64,000 nt of DNA from Leclercia adecarboxylata (GTDB lineage Bacteria > Pseudomonadota > Gammaproteobacteria > Enterobacterales > Enterobacteriaceae), in contig NZ_CP040889.1 in the NCBI RefSeq assembly GCF_006171285.1, forward strand, positions 806,001 to 870,000, read 5' to 3'. The notes under the pieces are model-generated. The model had not been told where the DNA came from. It saw only the letters and a program-made list of their open reading frames with translations, and made no database searches. The position numbers and the translations under genes were made by a program. Positions within the stretch are counted from its first letter, which is position 1. Every line of letters starts with the position of its first letter. Below are positions 8,725 through 16,553 of this stretch, piece by piece.

Positions 8725-8964
8725 TCATTTCACAGCGTTGTACCAGGCCTGCCAGCGATACTTATCGAGGCGCAACTGGCGCAGGCATTCCGCAGTTTCG
8801 ATATCAGCCTGCAGATCGTCATCGCTATTGGTGCCAGCGTTACTTCCCCTGCACGGCTCCTGCATCAAATCCGCTGATGGAGTTGGCAGCGTCGATTGCA
8901 CGCTGGCGCAGCTGCACAGCAGCATCGTCAAACTGGCACACAGTACGATCCGGAGACTGAACAT
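8725..8964 (-). CDS. Rz1-like outer-membrane spanin lipoprotein
   Basis: A 79-residue protein with a signal peptide ending in a lipobox-like LLCSC. It lies mostly inside the Rz gene in another frame, the hallmark of Rz/Rz1 pairs. The o-spanin is anchored in the outer membrane by lipid and joins Rz in the periplasm to fuse the membranes at the last step of lysis. Sequence is poorly conserved in this family, so the call rests on lipobox, size and nesting. Confidence 0.75.
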   Translation of the reverse strand: MFSLRIVLCASLTMLLCSCASVQSTLPTPSADLMQEPCRGSNAGTNSDDDLQADIETAECLRQLRLDKYRWQAWYNAVK

Positions 8965-9190
8965 ATTTCACCACGTCGCGGGTAATGGTCCGGTAAATCA
9001 CTTTGCTTTCGGCGGTGGCCGCAGCGGCTTTCTCTTCTACCGGCTGAATAATCTTCTCGGCTTTTTCCTTCTTCTTTGCCGCCAGCGCGTTGATATGGTC
9101 AGCGTGCGCACTCCAGCCAGAACGCCAGGCGATCGCCCCGGTGACCGAGACAGCGACCACCAGCGCCAGCAGAACGTAACGCAGCTTCAT
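8840..9190 (-). CDS. Rz-like inner-membrane spanin
   Basis: A 116-residue protein with one N-terminal transmembrane helix (about residues 4-22) followed by a charged Ala/Lys/Glu-rich coiled-coil region reaching into the periplasm. It directly follows the endolysin gene, with its ATG overlapping that stop, and Rz1 is nested in its 3' half. Together these point to the i-spanin of the lysis cassette. Confidence 0.8.
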   Translation of the reverse strand: MKLRYVLLALVVAVSVTGAIAWRSGWSAHADHINALAAKKKEKAEKIIQPVEEKAAAATAESKVIYRTITRDVVKYVQSPDRTVCQFDDAAVQLRQRAIDAANSISGFDAGAVQGK

Positions 9191-9801
9191 GACAGCGCCG
9201 CCAGCGCGCGGCTGTAACGCACCTTCCGGTCAGCCACCCCATTCTGCCCACCGTTGATGATCTGCGTGACACGCACAATATCGCCGGAGTAAAGCAGGCA
9301 GCCGCGTAACGCAAAGAACCAGGCAGCCGACCGGGCAGCGTGTCGCTCCTGTACCAACAGCTCCGGCGTGCTTACCAGATCCAGCTTCAGGGCAACTCCG
9401 CATTTGGTGTAGTTCTCACGCCCGGTGATCTGCAGCAGGCCACGGCCACGATACTTCCAGCCATCGCCCGGGCTGTTATTGCCCATGCGATCGCCATATA
9501 CCAGGTTGGCAATCTGCGGCTGGTGGGCAACCTGCTTACCATCAATCCGGCCCAGCATCTCGCACTGGTACGGCGTAAGGCGCTTACCGAAAGTTTTCTT
9601 CAGGCCGTCGACCGAATAGTTGAAGCTCTCCACCAGCGAGTTAAAGCCTGCCGACTCGTGGCCCAGCTGCGCGATGAACATGGCCTGATCGTTAACTGCG
9701 GTGATACCGAACTCTTTCATTGCCGCGTCGATATGCGGATACCAGCGCGCAGCTAACCCGGCGCTTAGCTCAGCCGCCTTTTGAAATTGTGCCTGATTCA
9801 T
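9187..9801 (-). CDS. Endolysin, glycoside hydrolase family 19
   Basis: A 204-residue muralytic enzyme of the chitinase-like GH19 family. Family motifs are present: AMFIAQLGHESAGFNSLVE with Glu49 and Glu58 in the region of the catalytic acids, FNYS.DGL...FGKR, NLVYGDRMGN, and YRGRGLLQITGRENY. There is no signal peptide, so release would depend on the holin encoded just upstream. The product cleaves peptidoglycan glycan strands during lysis. Confidence 0.93.
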   Translation of the reverse strand: MNQAQFQKAAELSAGLAARWYPHIDAAMKEFGITAVNDQAMFIAQLGHESAGFNSLVESFNYSVDGLKKTFGKRLTPYQCEMLGRIDGKQVAHQPQIANLVYGDRMGNNSPGDGWKYRGRGLLQITGRENYTKCGVALKLDLVSTPELLVQERHAARSAAWFFALRGCLLYSGDIVRVTQIINGGQNGVADRKVRYSRALAALS

Positions 9802-9809
9802 AGGGTTCC

Positions 9810-10145
9810 TTACTTGGTGTCACCACCAAAGCGGACGTTGATAACTCGGTTTGCCACAGAACGGACCTGCTCGACGCCTACAAAGCCCAGCGCCCCGCCG
9901 ATTGCAATGGAGAGGGATTGAGGAAGGTTTACGTAATCCAGAGCGGATACAGCCGTTAACGTCATGGCACCGCACATCAGTCCTTCCAGCAGCATCTTTT
10001 TCCAGCCACCGCCGCCGTAAGCAATTCTCAGCACTGCCATTACAACCGACAGCAGTACAGCGCCAATAGGTGTTTCACCACGCCACCAGCTGTGGAGCAG
10101 ATCGATTAACTCCGTCCAGGAGTGAGGGTCATTATGCATTTTCAT
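9810..10145 (-). CDS. Phage holin
   Basis: A 111-residue protein with three hydrophobic segments (about residues 27-43, 55-70 and 78-96), a WTELIDLLHSWWRGE amphipathic start and a basic C-terminal tail. This is the topology of lambda-type class I holins. The start MKMHNDP may have dual ATGs two codons apart, reminiscent of holin/antiholin pairs. It is the first gene of the lysis cassette and controls timing of membrane opening for the endolysin. Confidence 0.82.
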   Translation of the reverse strand: MKMHNDPHSWTELIDLLHSWWRGETPIGAVLLSVVMAVLRIAYGGGGWKKMLLEGLMCGAMTLTAVSALDYVNLPQSLSIAIGGALGFVGVEQVRSVANRVINVRFGGDTK

Positions 10146-10449
10146 ATCTCTCACCTCGCTGGTGCGCGGGTGTTGTGTTGAAAGGATCAGGCTCTCCGGA
10201 TGAATTAACGACAAGACGAGTGATGGGGGGATCCGGGAACCTGAAATTAAAAAAGGCCGCCGAATGGCAGCCTGTTTAAGAAATTAATTTTTGCAGATGC
10301 GTTTCGTGTGATGGGCTGTGCGTTTGTTTATATTCTGGTAAATGTTAATGGCAATTGCTCATCGTTTGATCCAAATCGCATACACTTTAAAAATTTTTGG
10401 ATAAAGGTAATGAGCCAGTTTCAGCTGGCTTTACTACACAGGAGCTAAA
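10146..10449. other. Late leader region between holin and moron
   Basis: Non-coding stretch of about 300 bases. It holds a minus-strand terminator upstream of the holin, AT-rich sequence likely to contain the plus-strand promoter of the moron (no confident -35/-10 pair can be named), and a short hairpin (AGCCAG...CTGGCT) just before the moron ribosome binding site. Confidence 0.5.
10248..10273 (-). terminator. Terminator upstream of the holin
   Basis: On the minus strand AGGCTGCC and GGCGGCCT form a stem (one mismatch) with a four-base loop, followed by a six-T run. It lies in the late leader ahead of the lysis genes, where a Q-antiterminated terminator is expected. Confidence 0.65.
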
Positions 10450-10929
10450 ATGCTTTCAGCAAAAGAAGAAGCTTTTATCTTGAAAAACGACGGAACCAGA
10501 GTGGGTCCTTATAAAGCAAAATTTGCCGGAGACACAGTCATAGTAAATGACAAAATGGCTGACGTAGATGATGGTGATACGGTAGTTCGCGTGCTTCCGA
10601 ACGGAAAAGAAGAACACAAGGAAATTTATAAAGCGAATTTCTACGATACCGGCATAGGAGGGTTCGGTCCTCACTATCAGCTTAAAGTTGGTCCTAAGAA
10701 GACCATGCCTGCCTTCTCATCACAGCAGATCAATATTCACGGCGGCAATGTTCAAATTGGTAATCACAATCGTCAGGAGATCACCACTAGCATTGAAACG
10801 CTCATTAGCTTAATTGATAACTCAAATGCACAACCACAAGAAAAAGAAGAAGCAATAAGTCTTCTTCGGCGGTTTGCTGAACATCCCTTGGTTACATCTA
10901 TCGCTGGCGGGGCAATAGGATTGCTTTAA
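10450..10929 (+). CDS. Moron protein with RHIM-like amyloid motif
   Basis: A 159-residue protein encoded alone on the plus strand inside the minus-strand late region, AT-richer than its neighbours, with its own terminator: the marks of a moron. Residues 1-80 look like a small beta domain (FAGDTVIVND, DGDTVVRVLPNG). Residues 93-108 read QINIHGGNVQIGNHNR; the VQIGNHN core at 101-107 matches the (I/V)Q(I/V/L)GxxN core of RHIM and related amyloid signalling motifs. Residues 113-159 form a helical tail (ETLISLIDNS...EKEEAISLLRRFAEHPLV) ending in a Gly/Ala-rich hydrophobic stretch (IAGGAIGLL). I know no function for this protein; a role in lysogen-encoded defence or signalling is an inference from motif and position. 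RBS AGGAGC is present. Confidence 0.8.
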   Translation: MLSAKEEAFILKNDGTRVGPYKAKFAGDTVIVNDKMADVDDGDTVVRVLPNGKEEHKEIYKANFYDTGIGGFGPHYQLKVGPKKTMPAFSSQQINIHGGNVQIGNHNRQEITTSIETLISLIDNSNAQPQEKEEAISLLRRFAEHPLVTSIAGGAIGLL

Positions 10930-10936
10930 AAATTAA

Positions 10937-10958
10937 AAACCCGCTTGGTGGCGGGTTT
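10937..10958. terminator. Bidirectional terminator (moron end / late leader)
   Basis: A perfect AAACCCGC / GCGGGTTT stem with a six-base loop. It can terminate the plus-strand moron transcript and also, with the T-rich run on the minus strand, a late transcript started just upstream. In the second role it would be the tR'-type terminator overcome by Q. Confidence 0.75.
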
Positions 10959-10968
10959 CTTAACTCTG

Positions 10969-10996
10969 AACATACAACGCCCATCGTTAACGTCAA
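10969..10996 (-). promoter_or_regulatory. Candidate late promoter pR'
   Basis: On the minus strand TTGACG and TATGTT are separated by 16 bases, between the Q gene and the lysis cassette, where lambdoid late promoters lie. Predicted transcription starts immediately before the bidirectional terminator and would run antisense through the moron to the holin. Confidence 0.55.
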
Positions 10997-11048
10997 ATTT
11001 ACACAAAAACGGCAACTTTGCAAGTAACGTGGCGCTAAATAGTGAGAT

Positions 11049-11870
11049 TTATATCGAATTATGCGCTCTAGTTACTTTCTTTAGCTCAGCATCAGCATTG
11101 CTTTCTTCCTGAAAACATTTTGTCACCAGGCTTTCATAGAACGGTTTCCAGCTGTAGCGCCATGTACGATCGGGAAGGCTATCCAGCTCGGCCAGAACGC
11201 CGCGGTACGCCACTGAGGATTTAGGTCTGCTGTACCCTCTTCCCTCGCACCGTTTGCACTCCTTATAAACGGGTACGCCCTGAAACTCAGTTTCTTTACG
11301 GTCGAGGGTTTTCCCCGTTCCGCCACACTGGCAGCGCTTACTCAGTTGGCCCGTGCCGTTGCACTTGCCGCACAGCTGGTGGTCCACATCCTTAACCTGA
11401 CGGGAGACCTTGAAGTCAGATGGAGACTGGCCCAGATCCTTAGCAAACTGAGGCAGGCGCATGGTGTAATGGCTTTTGGTAATCACGCTGGTTTTGGTGA
11501 TGATGCCTTTGCCCTGGCATTTTGGACAATCGACACTGTCAGCAGCTGATGAGGCATAGTCTTTGAAGGCGAAACGGGCGAGGATCCGCATGCACAGCGG
11601 GAACTTTTTCCCCGCAGCTTTACGCACCGCCATCGGCGCATGCTGTTTGGCGTACTCGGTCAGCCAGGATATCGCGGCTTCTTTATCCTGTGGGCTGATG
11701 CCTGCCTTCCCCAGATACATGGCGAGGCCGATCCCGGCATCTGCCTGAGTCATGCCCAGCGCCGCCATAATGTCGGTTACGGTTAACTGATCGCCCGCAG
11801 TGGCGCGGACACTATCCGAAATGTGCATACCTTTCGGTGCAAAAAATTTTAAAACTCCATCCAGATTCAT
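11049..11870 (-). CDS. Late antitermination protein Q
   Basis: A 273-residue Q-type antiterminator. It has the DnaJ-like zinc-binding cysteine pattern (CPKCQGKG, CGKCNGTG, CQCGGTG, CKRCEGRG) of the large phage 82-type Q family, after an N-terminal helical domain (TVTDIMAALGMTQADAGIG). Q binds near the late promoter and loads onto polymerase so that late genes are read through terminators. The ATG at 11870 has a GGAG site six bases upstream, better than the GTG at 11882. Confidence 0.9.
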   Translation of the reverse strand: MNLDGVLKFFAPKGMHISDSVRATAGDQLTVTDIMAALGMTQADAGIGLAMYLGKAGISPQDKEAAISWLTEYAKQHAPMAVRKAAGKKFPLCMRILARFAFKDYASSAADSVDCPKCQGKGIITKTSVITKSHYTMRLPQFAKDLGQSPSDFKVSRQVKDVDHQLCGKCNGTGQLSKRCQCGGTGKTLDRKETEFQGVPVYKECKRCEGRGYSRPKSSVAYRGVLAELDSLPDRTWRYSWKPFYESLVTKCFQEESNADAELKKVTRAHNSI

Positions 11871-11887
11871 CGCGTTCTCCACTCCGT

Positions 11888-12877
11888 CTACGCCAGTACG
11901 CCGATAGCCAGCGCCCGGTCTAATGTTTTCAGCAGCAGCTCCGGCTGCGTGCCGTATTTCGCTTCAAATGCCACGGCGTCAGCGTGTAATTCATCGTGGT
12001 GCGCTCTGCACAGCGGGATCACGAACAAATCATGCGCTTTGGTACCCATCCCACCCATGCCGTGACCGATCAGGTGGTGGGGGTCGTCTGCTGGTTTCTG
12101 GCAACATGCACACGGCTGCGCCTTTACCCAGCGGGTGTACTTCTCGTTCTGCCAGCGTCGGCGCTTCGGCCTCAGCATGTAGGATTCCGGCGTCTCTGGA
12201 TCCACCTGCAGCGCCAGCACCTTTTCAACAGCCTCCTCTACAATGCTGGTGGGCGGTACCGACGGCACAATGTCAGCCTCACGCATCACCGACTGCATTT
12301 TCTCTGCCGGAATACGCAGGATCTTGCGAGCCACCGTCTCAGGTATGACATGGGCGAGCTTGTTAAGCGTCAGCCACCAGCACAGTTCTGGCAGTGTCAC
12401 GGCGTGTGAAGCATCGAAACCCAGCCCCGCACGAACAACCGACAGTAGCCAGGCTACCAGGTTCTCCCGCGCAATGCCCGCCAGTTCGTTAGTAAATTGC
12501 TCTCGCACCCGGACATCGCAGGCCCAGCACAGCCGCAGCACGCCGGGTGCATGCCTCATGGTGACCATTTCGTGGTGGTGGTAGTCGCTGTGTCGGTACT
12601 GGCAGCCAGATTCACGCATCAGCCAACCTTCGAGGCATGACAGTCCACCAGCCCGCTGAATGACATCGGCATGCTCAAACACGGGCACCATTAATGGGTC
12701 CTCTGCCAGCGGCTGGCCTGCCGCTGGAAGTTCGCCGGTTGGCAGGTTGGCCAGGCGCTCCGGTTCGTTCTCCAGCAGAATGCGCCCGCGATGGAAATGC
12801 GGCATGAGTTCAGGACCAGGCCGGAAAGCCACGATCCCGAACTCCTTCACGACGACAGGGGTAAGTAACGCTCTCAC
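11888..12877 (-). CDS. DUF968 family protein with HNH-like C-terminus
   Basis: A 329-residue phage protein. The N-terminal part (LTPVVVKEFGIVAFRPG) and middle region match the DUF968 layout, and the C-terminal 110 residues carry CACCQKPADDPHHLIGHG...GTKAHDLFVIPLCRAHHDELH, a treble-clef/HNH-like metal site. DUF968 proteins are common next to Q and RusA in enterobacterial prophages and are thought to be recombination-associated nucleases; activity is not proven. The start codon lies within the end of the KilAC gene (ATGA overlap). Confidence 0.85.
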   Translation of the reverse strand: MRALLTPVVVKEFGIVAFRPGPELMPHFHRGRILLENEPERLANLPTGELPAAGQPLAEDPLMVPVFEHADVIQRAGGLSCLEGWLMRESGCQYRHSDYHHHEMVTMRHAPGVLRLCWACDVRVREQFTNELAGIARENLVAWLLSVVRAGLGFDASHAVTLPELCWWLTLNKLAHVIPETVARKILRIPAEKMQSVMREADIVPSVPPTSIVEEAVEKVLALQVDPETPESYMLRPKRRRWQNEKYTRWVKAQPCACCQKPADDPHHLIGHGMGGMGTKAHDLFVIPLCRAHHDELHADAVAFEAKYGTQPELLLKTLDRALAIGVLA

Positions 12878-13599
12878 GCAGCATTCCCTTTAGCGATATG
12901 CTCTGCCCATAACCCACCAATCCACTTCACCCCTTTAGCCGTGAAGCGCGCCTGACTGAAGGCATGGTTGGAAGTGTTAGAAGTCCCGGTTTTAACTTCA
13001 AAACGTCCGGCGTCGATATGCTGGTGCCGCGGCGTCAGCGCGCCGCCGAGCCGGTACATGATGTCGTTCTCGATCAGGAAAAGGCGGAATTCTGTTTCTT
13101 TGGCTTTAAGCAGCTTTGCCACCTGGCGGAATGAAAGTGAGCCGTTGGCGGTACAGTAGCGATCGACAAATTCGACTTTTGGTGCCGCGGCGGCCAGCTC
13201 CAGCGCCAGCCTCTCTTTTTGCTCGGCAAGATCAGCAGCAAGACGCAGCGCCTCTGGCAGGGTCTGAGGTACGCTCATCTGTTGGCCGCTCTCCAGTTCC
13301 TGCCAACGGTCAACCAGGCGGGCAGTAAATTCGGGGCAGAGCTGCGCAACAATCACATAGCTGTCACGCTTATTCACCTGGTAGTGGTGATACTCCTGGC
13401 CGTTCTGCGGATGGGTGTACGGCAATGCCGTATACCCATCGATGACTCCTTTACCCATCAGTCGCTCGATAGTAATGCACACATCAGGGTGACGTGAACC
13501 TACAAGCGCGGCGATATCCCGGCTGGACATTGTCATTGTCTGGCTTGCTGCTACAGCGTGATGTGTAGCGCAAAGAGTGAATATAGTTGTCTGGTTCAT
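12874..13599 (-). CDS. Rha/KilAC antirepressor-like phage regulator
   Basis: A 241-residue protein. Residues about 15-95 match the pRha domain (MSSRDIAALVGSRHPDV..TIERL, then YHHYQVNKRDSYVIVAQLCPEFTARLVDRWQELE), and the C-terminal part matches the KilAC/ANT domain (RYC.ANGSLSFRQVAKLLKAKETEFRLFLIENDIMYRLGG..TP...HIDAGRFEVKT). These proteins act as antirepressors or interfere with host functions. Start ATG at 13599 is preceded by GTGGAGAAACGC, a leader sequence reused by several genes of this phage. Confidence 0.85.
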   Translation of the reverse strand: MNQTTIFTLCATHHAVAASQTMTMSSRDIAALVGSRHPDVCITIERLMGKGVIDGYTALPYTHPQNGQEYHHYQVNKRDSYVIVAQLCPEFTARLVDRWQELESGQQMSVPQTLPEALRLAADLAEQKERLALELAAAAPKVEFVDRYCTANGSLSFRQVAKLLKAKETEFRLFLIENDIMYRLGGALTPRHQHIDAGRFEVKTGTSNTSNHAFSQARFTAKGVKWIGGLWAEHIAKGNAA

Positions 13600-13614
13600 G
13601 CGTTTCTCCACTTA

Positions 13615-14001
13615 TCAGGCGGCTGCACCCGCCGGTTCGTACTTACTGATCGTGATTTCGACCTTTCCTTTCTGCGTTACTGGCCCCCACTCCACCAGCA
13701 TTCGCTTAATCTGGCTGTCGTCCTCCCAGATGCCCGCGTGAGTCAGCGCGTCGAACAGGGCTTTGTTGTAGTTGTCGATGTCGCGGCACCGCGCGTCTGG
13801 CGGGAAAAGAATGATCTCCACCGCCGCTGGCGCGCTGCTGGGCTTCGGTAATCTGCGCAGTTGCTCAATGATCGCAGCGCAAGCATCGCTCTGGTACGCA
13901 CGCCCTTTGGCGCTGATGAGGTGGCGACCGGCCAGCGGCCCCTTATTCGGGGCGCGCCAGTAGGTGTTTACGCTCGGAGGGAACGGCAGCACCAATTTCA
14001 T
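13615..14001 (-). CDS. rusA: RusA-type Holliday junction resolvase
   Basis: A 128-residue endonuclease of the RusA family. The N-terminal LPFPPSVNTYWRA, the PPDARCRDIDNYNKALFDALTHAGIWEDDSQIKRM block with the metal-binding aspartates, and the C-terminal beta strand (GKVEITI) are characteristic. RusA resolves branched DNA arising in phage recombination and replication. It overlaps the start of its upstream neighbour by four bases. Confidence 0.95.
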   Translation of the reverse strand: MKLVLPFPPSVNTYWRAPNKGPLAGRHLISAKGRAYQSDACAAIIEQLRRLPKPSSAPAAVEIILFPPDARCRDIDNYNKALFDALTHAGIWEDDSQIKRMLVEWGPVTQKGKVEITISKYEPAGAAA

Positions 14002-14246
14002 TTACCCTCCGGGATCAGCTGAGATGGCTGGCTGTTGATTTTTATGCCGCGATGCGCGCCCGGGACTATCGTTATTGCCTCTTTGCGCTGCAACGCACGC
14101 AACTGCAGGGCGGCCGCATTCGGCGACACAACTCCCATCAGGCGGGACAGCTCTGAAATAGTCGGCGGATAACCATGCTCGCTCTGGTATTTCACCAGCA
14201 GATCGAAAACCTCCTGCTGGCGCACCGTTAATGATTTATTGGCCAC
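13998..14246 (-). CDS. LexA N-terminal-domain-like winged-helix protein
   Basis: An 82-residue protein resembling only the DNA-binding domain of LexA: LTVRQQEVFDLLVKYQSEHGYPPTISELSRLMGVVSPNAAALQLRALQRKEAI. There is no peptidase domain. It starts with GTG after a GGGGG run. It could bind SOS-type or phage operators without being self-cleavable; its target is unknown. Confidence 0.75.
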   Translation of the reverse strand: MANKSLTVRQQEVFDLLVKYQSEHGYPPTISELSRLMGVVSPNAAALQLRALQRKEAITIVPGAHRGIKINSQPSQLIPEGK

Positions 14247-14255
14247 TGCTACCCC

Positions 14256-16553
14256 CTACATAACCGCAACGATATCGCTGACGGTTTCGCGTGTACTGGA
14301 TTTACTGGATATCGCGCGCCGGGCGCGGACGTATTTGAGTTCAAAGCCGTGCTGCTGGTACAGATCAATGATGCGGGGCGCTGATGAATTGCTGATCACC
14401 ACTCTGGCACCCCGCTGGTGGGCGGCAATACAGCACTCCGCCAGGGCAATCTGGTCGTCCCAGCTAAAACCGCCTGGCGCATAACTGGTGAACCCGCTGG
14501 TGCCCGGCAGCGGCTCATAAGGCGGATCGCAGTAAACGACATCGCCCTCGCCAGCCAGAGAAAGCGTGCGGCGGAACCCGGCATTCATGAATACGCAGTT
14601 GCTCGCCAGCGCAGTGAACGCCTCGATCTCTTTTTCAGGGAAATATGGATTGGGGTATTTGCCCCAGCCAACGTTGAACTTTCCGGCGAGGTTGTAACGG
14701 ATCAGCCCGTTGAAGCAGTGCCGGTTCAGGTACAGGAAAGCTGCGGCGCGCTCCGACCCGGCCAGCAGCTGCCCGTTGAAATCTTCGGCGACTTCGGCAT
14801 ACCCGGCGGCGCTGTTTTTGGTGCTGAACAACAGGCGGGCTTGATGAATCACGACATCCGGTACCACAGCCAGCATCTGGTACAGGTGGATCAGGTCTGC
14901 GTTGATGTCCGCCAGCAGGAAAGTGTCGTGCTTATGGGAGTTGATGAACACAGAACCTCCACCAACAAACGGCTCAATCAGGCGCTGGCCGGTGGGGATC
15001 AGGCGGTCGATATCCGACAACTGGTGGTATTTTCCACCAGCCCACTTGAGGAAAGGGCGCTGCCAGGTGCGGGCTGGTGGTGATGCTGGCGACGCAACCA
15101 GCTTTGTCTCTGTCAGTTTCGCGGCGATACGCTCACCAATCCAGCGCATCACTGGTACCGCCATGCTGTTGCCGATAGCTTTGTAGCGCGGGCCATCCGG
15201 GCAATCATCTGCATCCTTTCCGCGCCAACTGATCAGGGTGTAATTGTCATGGAAACCCTGAAGGCGCTCGCACTCTACCGGCGTTAGTCGACGCACTGCT
15301 ACGCCATGCATTACCGCTGGAGCAAGGTTGGTTCCACTGCTGGCGCTGGTTAAAGTCGGAGATTGCTCTTCGGCATAACCAATTCCGCCTGCTTTAGCAC
15401 CCTGCTCAGCCTTGAATGCATACGCAATAGCTGGGGGCTGCCCGCTGTTGGCATGGCTTTTATCGTGGTTGCCTGCGCGAATCGTTGGAGACAGATCCGG
15501 CGTCGCATCAGCCCCATTATCTTTGTAACTAAATGCAATGCAGGCGTTTTCCTGTCCATTGTTGCGTCCAAGCGTGTGCGCCAGTTCTCGGTTAGTGTCA
15601 GGATCCTGCGTCCCGTGCACTGCGAAGGTTTCCACTTCAAAATCTATTCTCTGTCCTTTCGCAGTCAGGCAAGCAGCAACATCGATGTTTCCACTGGTGT
15701 TTCCACCGCCGAAAGCCACAACTGGAACTCCTCTCCCGGTTCCGTCCTCACTGCCATCAAAGCCTTCACCCTTCAATGTGTGGCTAACGTCACCATTAGC
15801 GCACTGAGCTATCAGGTGTCCAGCTTGTGCCTGATTGTCGTCTGCGCCACACGTTCCAACGCCTCGTGCAGTAAGGGCGGCAATAGCCTTTTGCGTTTCT
15901 CGGCGCGGCGCAGAATCCCGGCGCACGCTGTCGAGCTCAAAAAGTACCGCTGCGGGATCGAATCCTTTTCGAGCACTTGCGACAACGAACACACGGCGGC
16001 GGCGTTGGGCCACTCCGAAAAATTGAGCATCAAGGACGCGCCAGGCAATAACCCTTTCTGGTCCAGACACACAACCTGCGTGCGTCCATTTTCCCCCTGC
16101 TGGCTGCAATTCACGGCTTTCTCCGGCAAGTCCTGCCAGAAAACACCCGAAGGCATTGTCTTTGCTGCTGAGTACGCCGGGGACGTTTTCCCAGACGATG
16201 ATAGATTCTGGCTCACCGCGCTCGCGGCGTTTTGCGTCGATTGCATTGGCTAATTCCACGTAAGAAAGGGTTAACTGGCCGCGCGTGTCGGCGAGACCGT
16301 TGCGTAATCCAGCAATGCTGAATGCCTGGCACGGTGTACCACCCACCAGTACATCAGGAGCTTCTACGGCACCGACCCGAATGGCCGCCGCAATCAGGGT
16401 CATATCGCCCAGGTTGGCAACCTCAGGCCACCGCGCCGCCAGAACAGCTGACGGGAACTTCTCTATCTCGGAGAACCATGCCGCCTCCCAGCCAAGGGAT
16501 TCCCAGGCAATGCTCGCCGCTTCGATACCGCTGCAAACAGATCCGTATCTCAT
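14256..16553 (-). CDS. Fused C5-cytosine and N6-adenine DNA methyltransferase
   Basis: A 765-residue protein holding two methyltransferases in one frame. Residues 1 to about 480 are a C5-cytosine enzyme: SAM motif GSVCSGIEAAS at 4-14, catalytic PCQAFS with Cys75, ENV at 123-125 region, QRRRRVF near 184-189, RLTPVECERLQGF at 422-434 and GNSMAVP at 461-467. Residues about 499-765 are a Dam-type adenine enzyme: FLKWAGGK at 501-508, EPFVGGGSVF at 527-536, and the catalytic DPPY at 676-679. Residues 220-415 hold a long target-recognition region with recurring LTA/TLG and ATPDLSPTIRAG-like segments. It could protect phage DNA from host restriction at two site types. Both active sites look intact. 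Confidence 0.93.
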   Translation of the reverse strand: MRYGSVCSGIEAASIAWESLGWEAAWFSEIEKFPSAVLAARWPEVANLGDMTLIAAAIRVGAVEAPDVLVGGTPCQAFSIAGLRNGLADTRGQLTLSYVELANAIDAKRRERGEPESIIVWENVPGVLSSKDNAFGCFLAGLAGESRELQPAGGKWTHAGCVSGPERVIAWRVLDAQFFGVAQRRRRVFVVASARKGFDPAAVLFELDSVRRDSAPRRETQKAIAALTARGVGTCGADDNQAQAGHLIAQCANGDVSHTLKGEGFDGSEDGTGRGVPVVAFGGGNTSGNIDVAACLTAKGQRIDFEVETFAVHGTQDPDTNRELAHTLGRNNGQENACIAFSYKDNGADATPDLSPTIRAGNHDKSHANSGQPPAIAYAFKAEQGAKAGGIGYAEEQSPTLTSASSGTNLAPAVMHGVAVRRLTPVECERLQGFHDNYTLISWRGKDADDCPDGPRYKAIGNSMAVPVMRWIGERIAAKLTETKLVASPASPPARTWQRPFLKWAGGKYHQLSDIDRLIPTGQRLIEPFVGGGSVFINSHKHDTFLLADINADLIHLYQMLAVVPDVVIHQARLLFSTKNSAAGYAEVAEDFNGQLLAGSERAAAFLYLNRHCFNGLIRYNLAGKFNVGWGKYPNPYFPEKEIEAFTALASNCVFMNAGFRRTLSLAGEGDVVYCDPPYEPLPGTSGFTSYAPGGFSWDDQIALAECCIAAHQRGARVVISNSSAPRIIDLYQQHGFELKYVRARRAISSKSSTRETVSDIVAVM

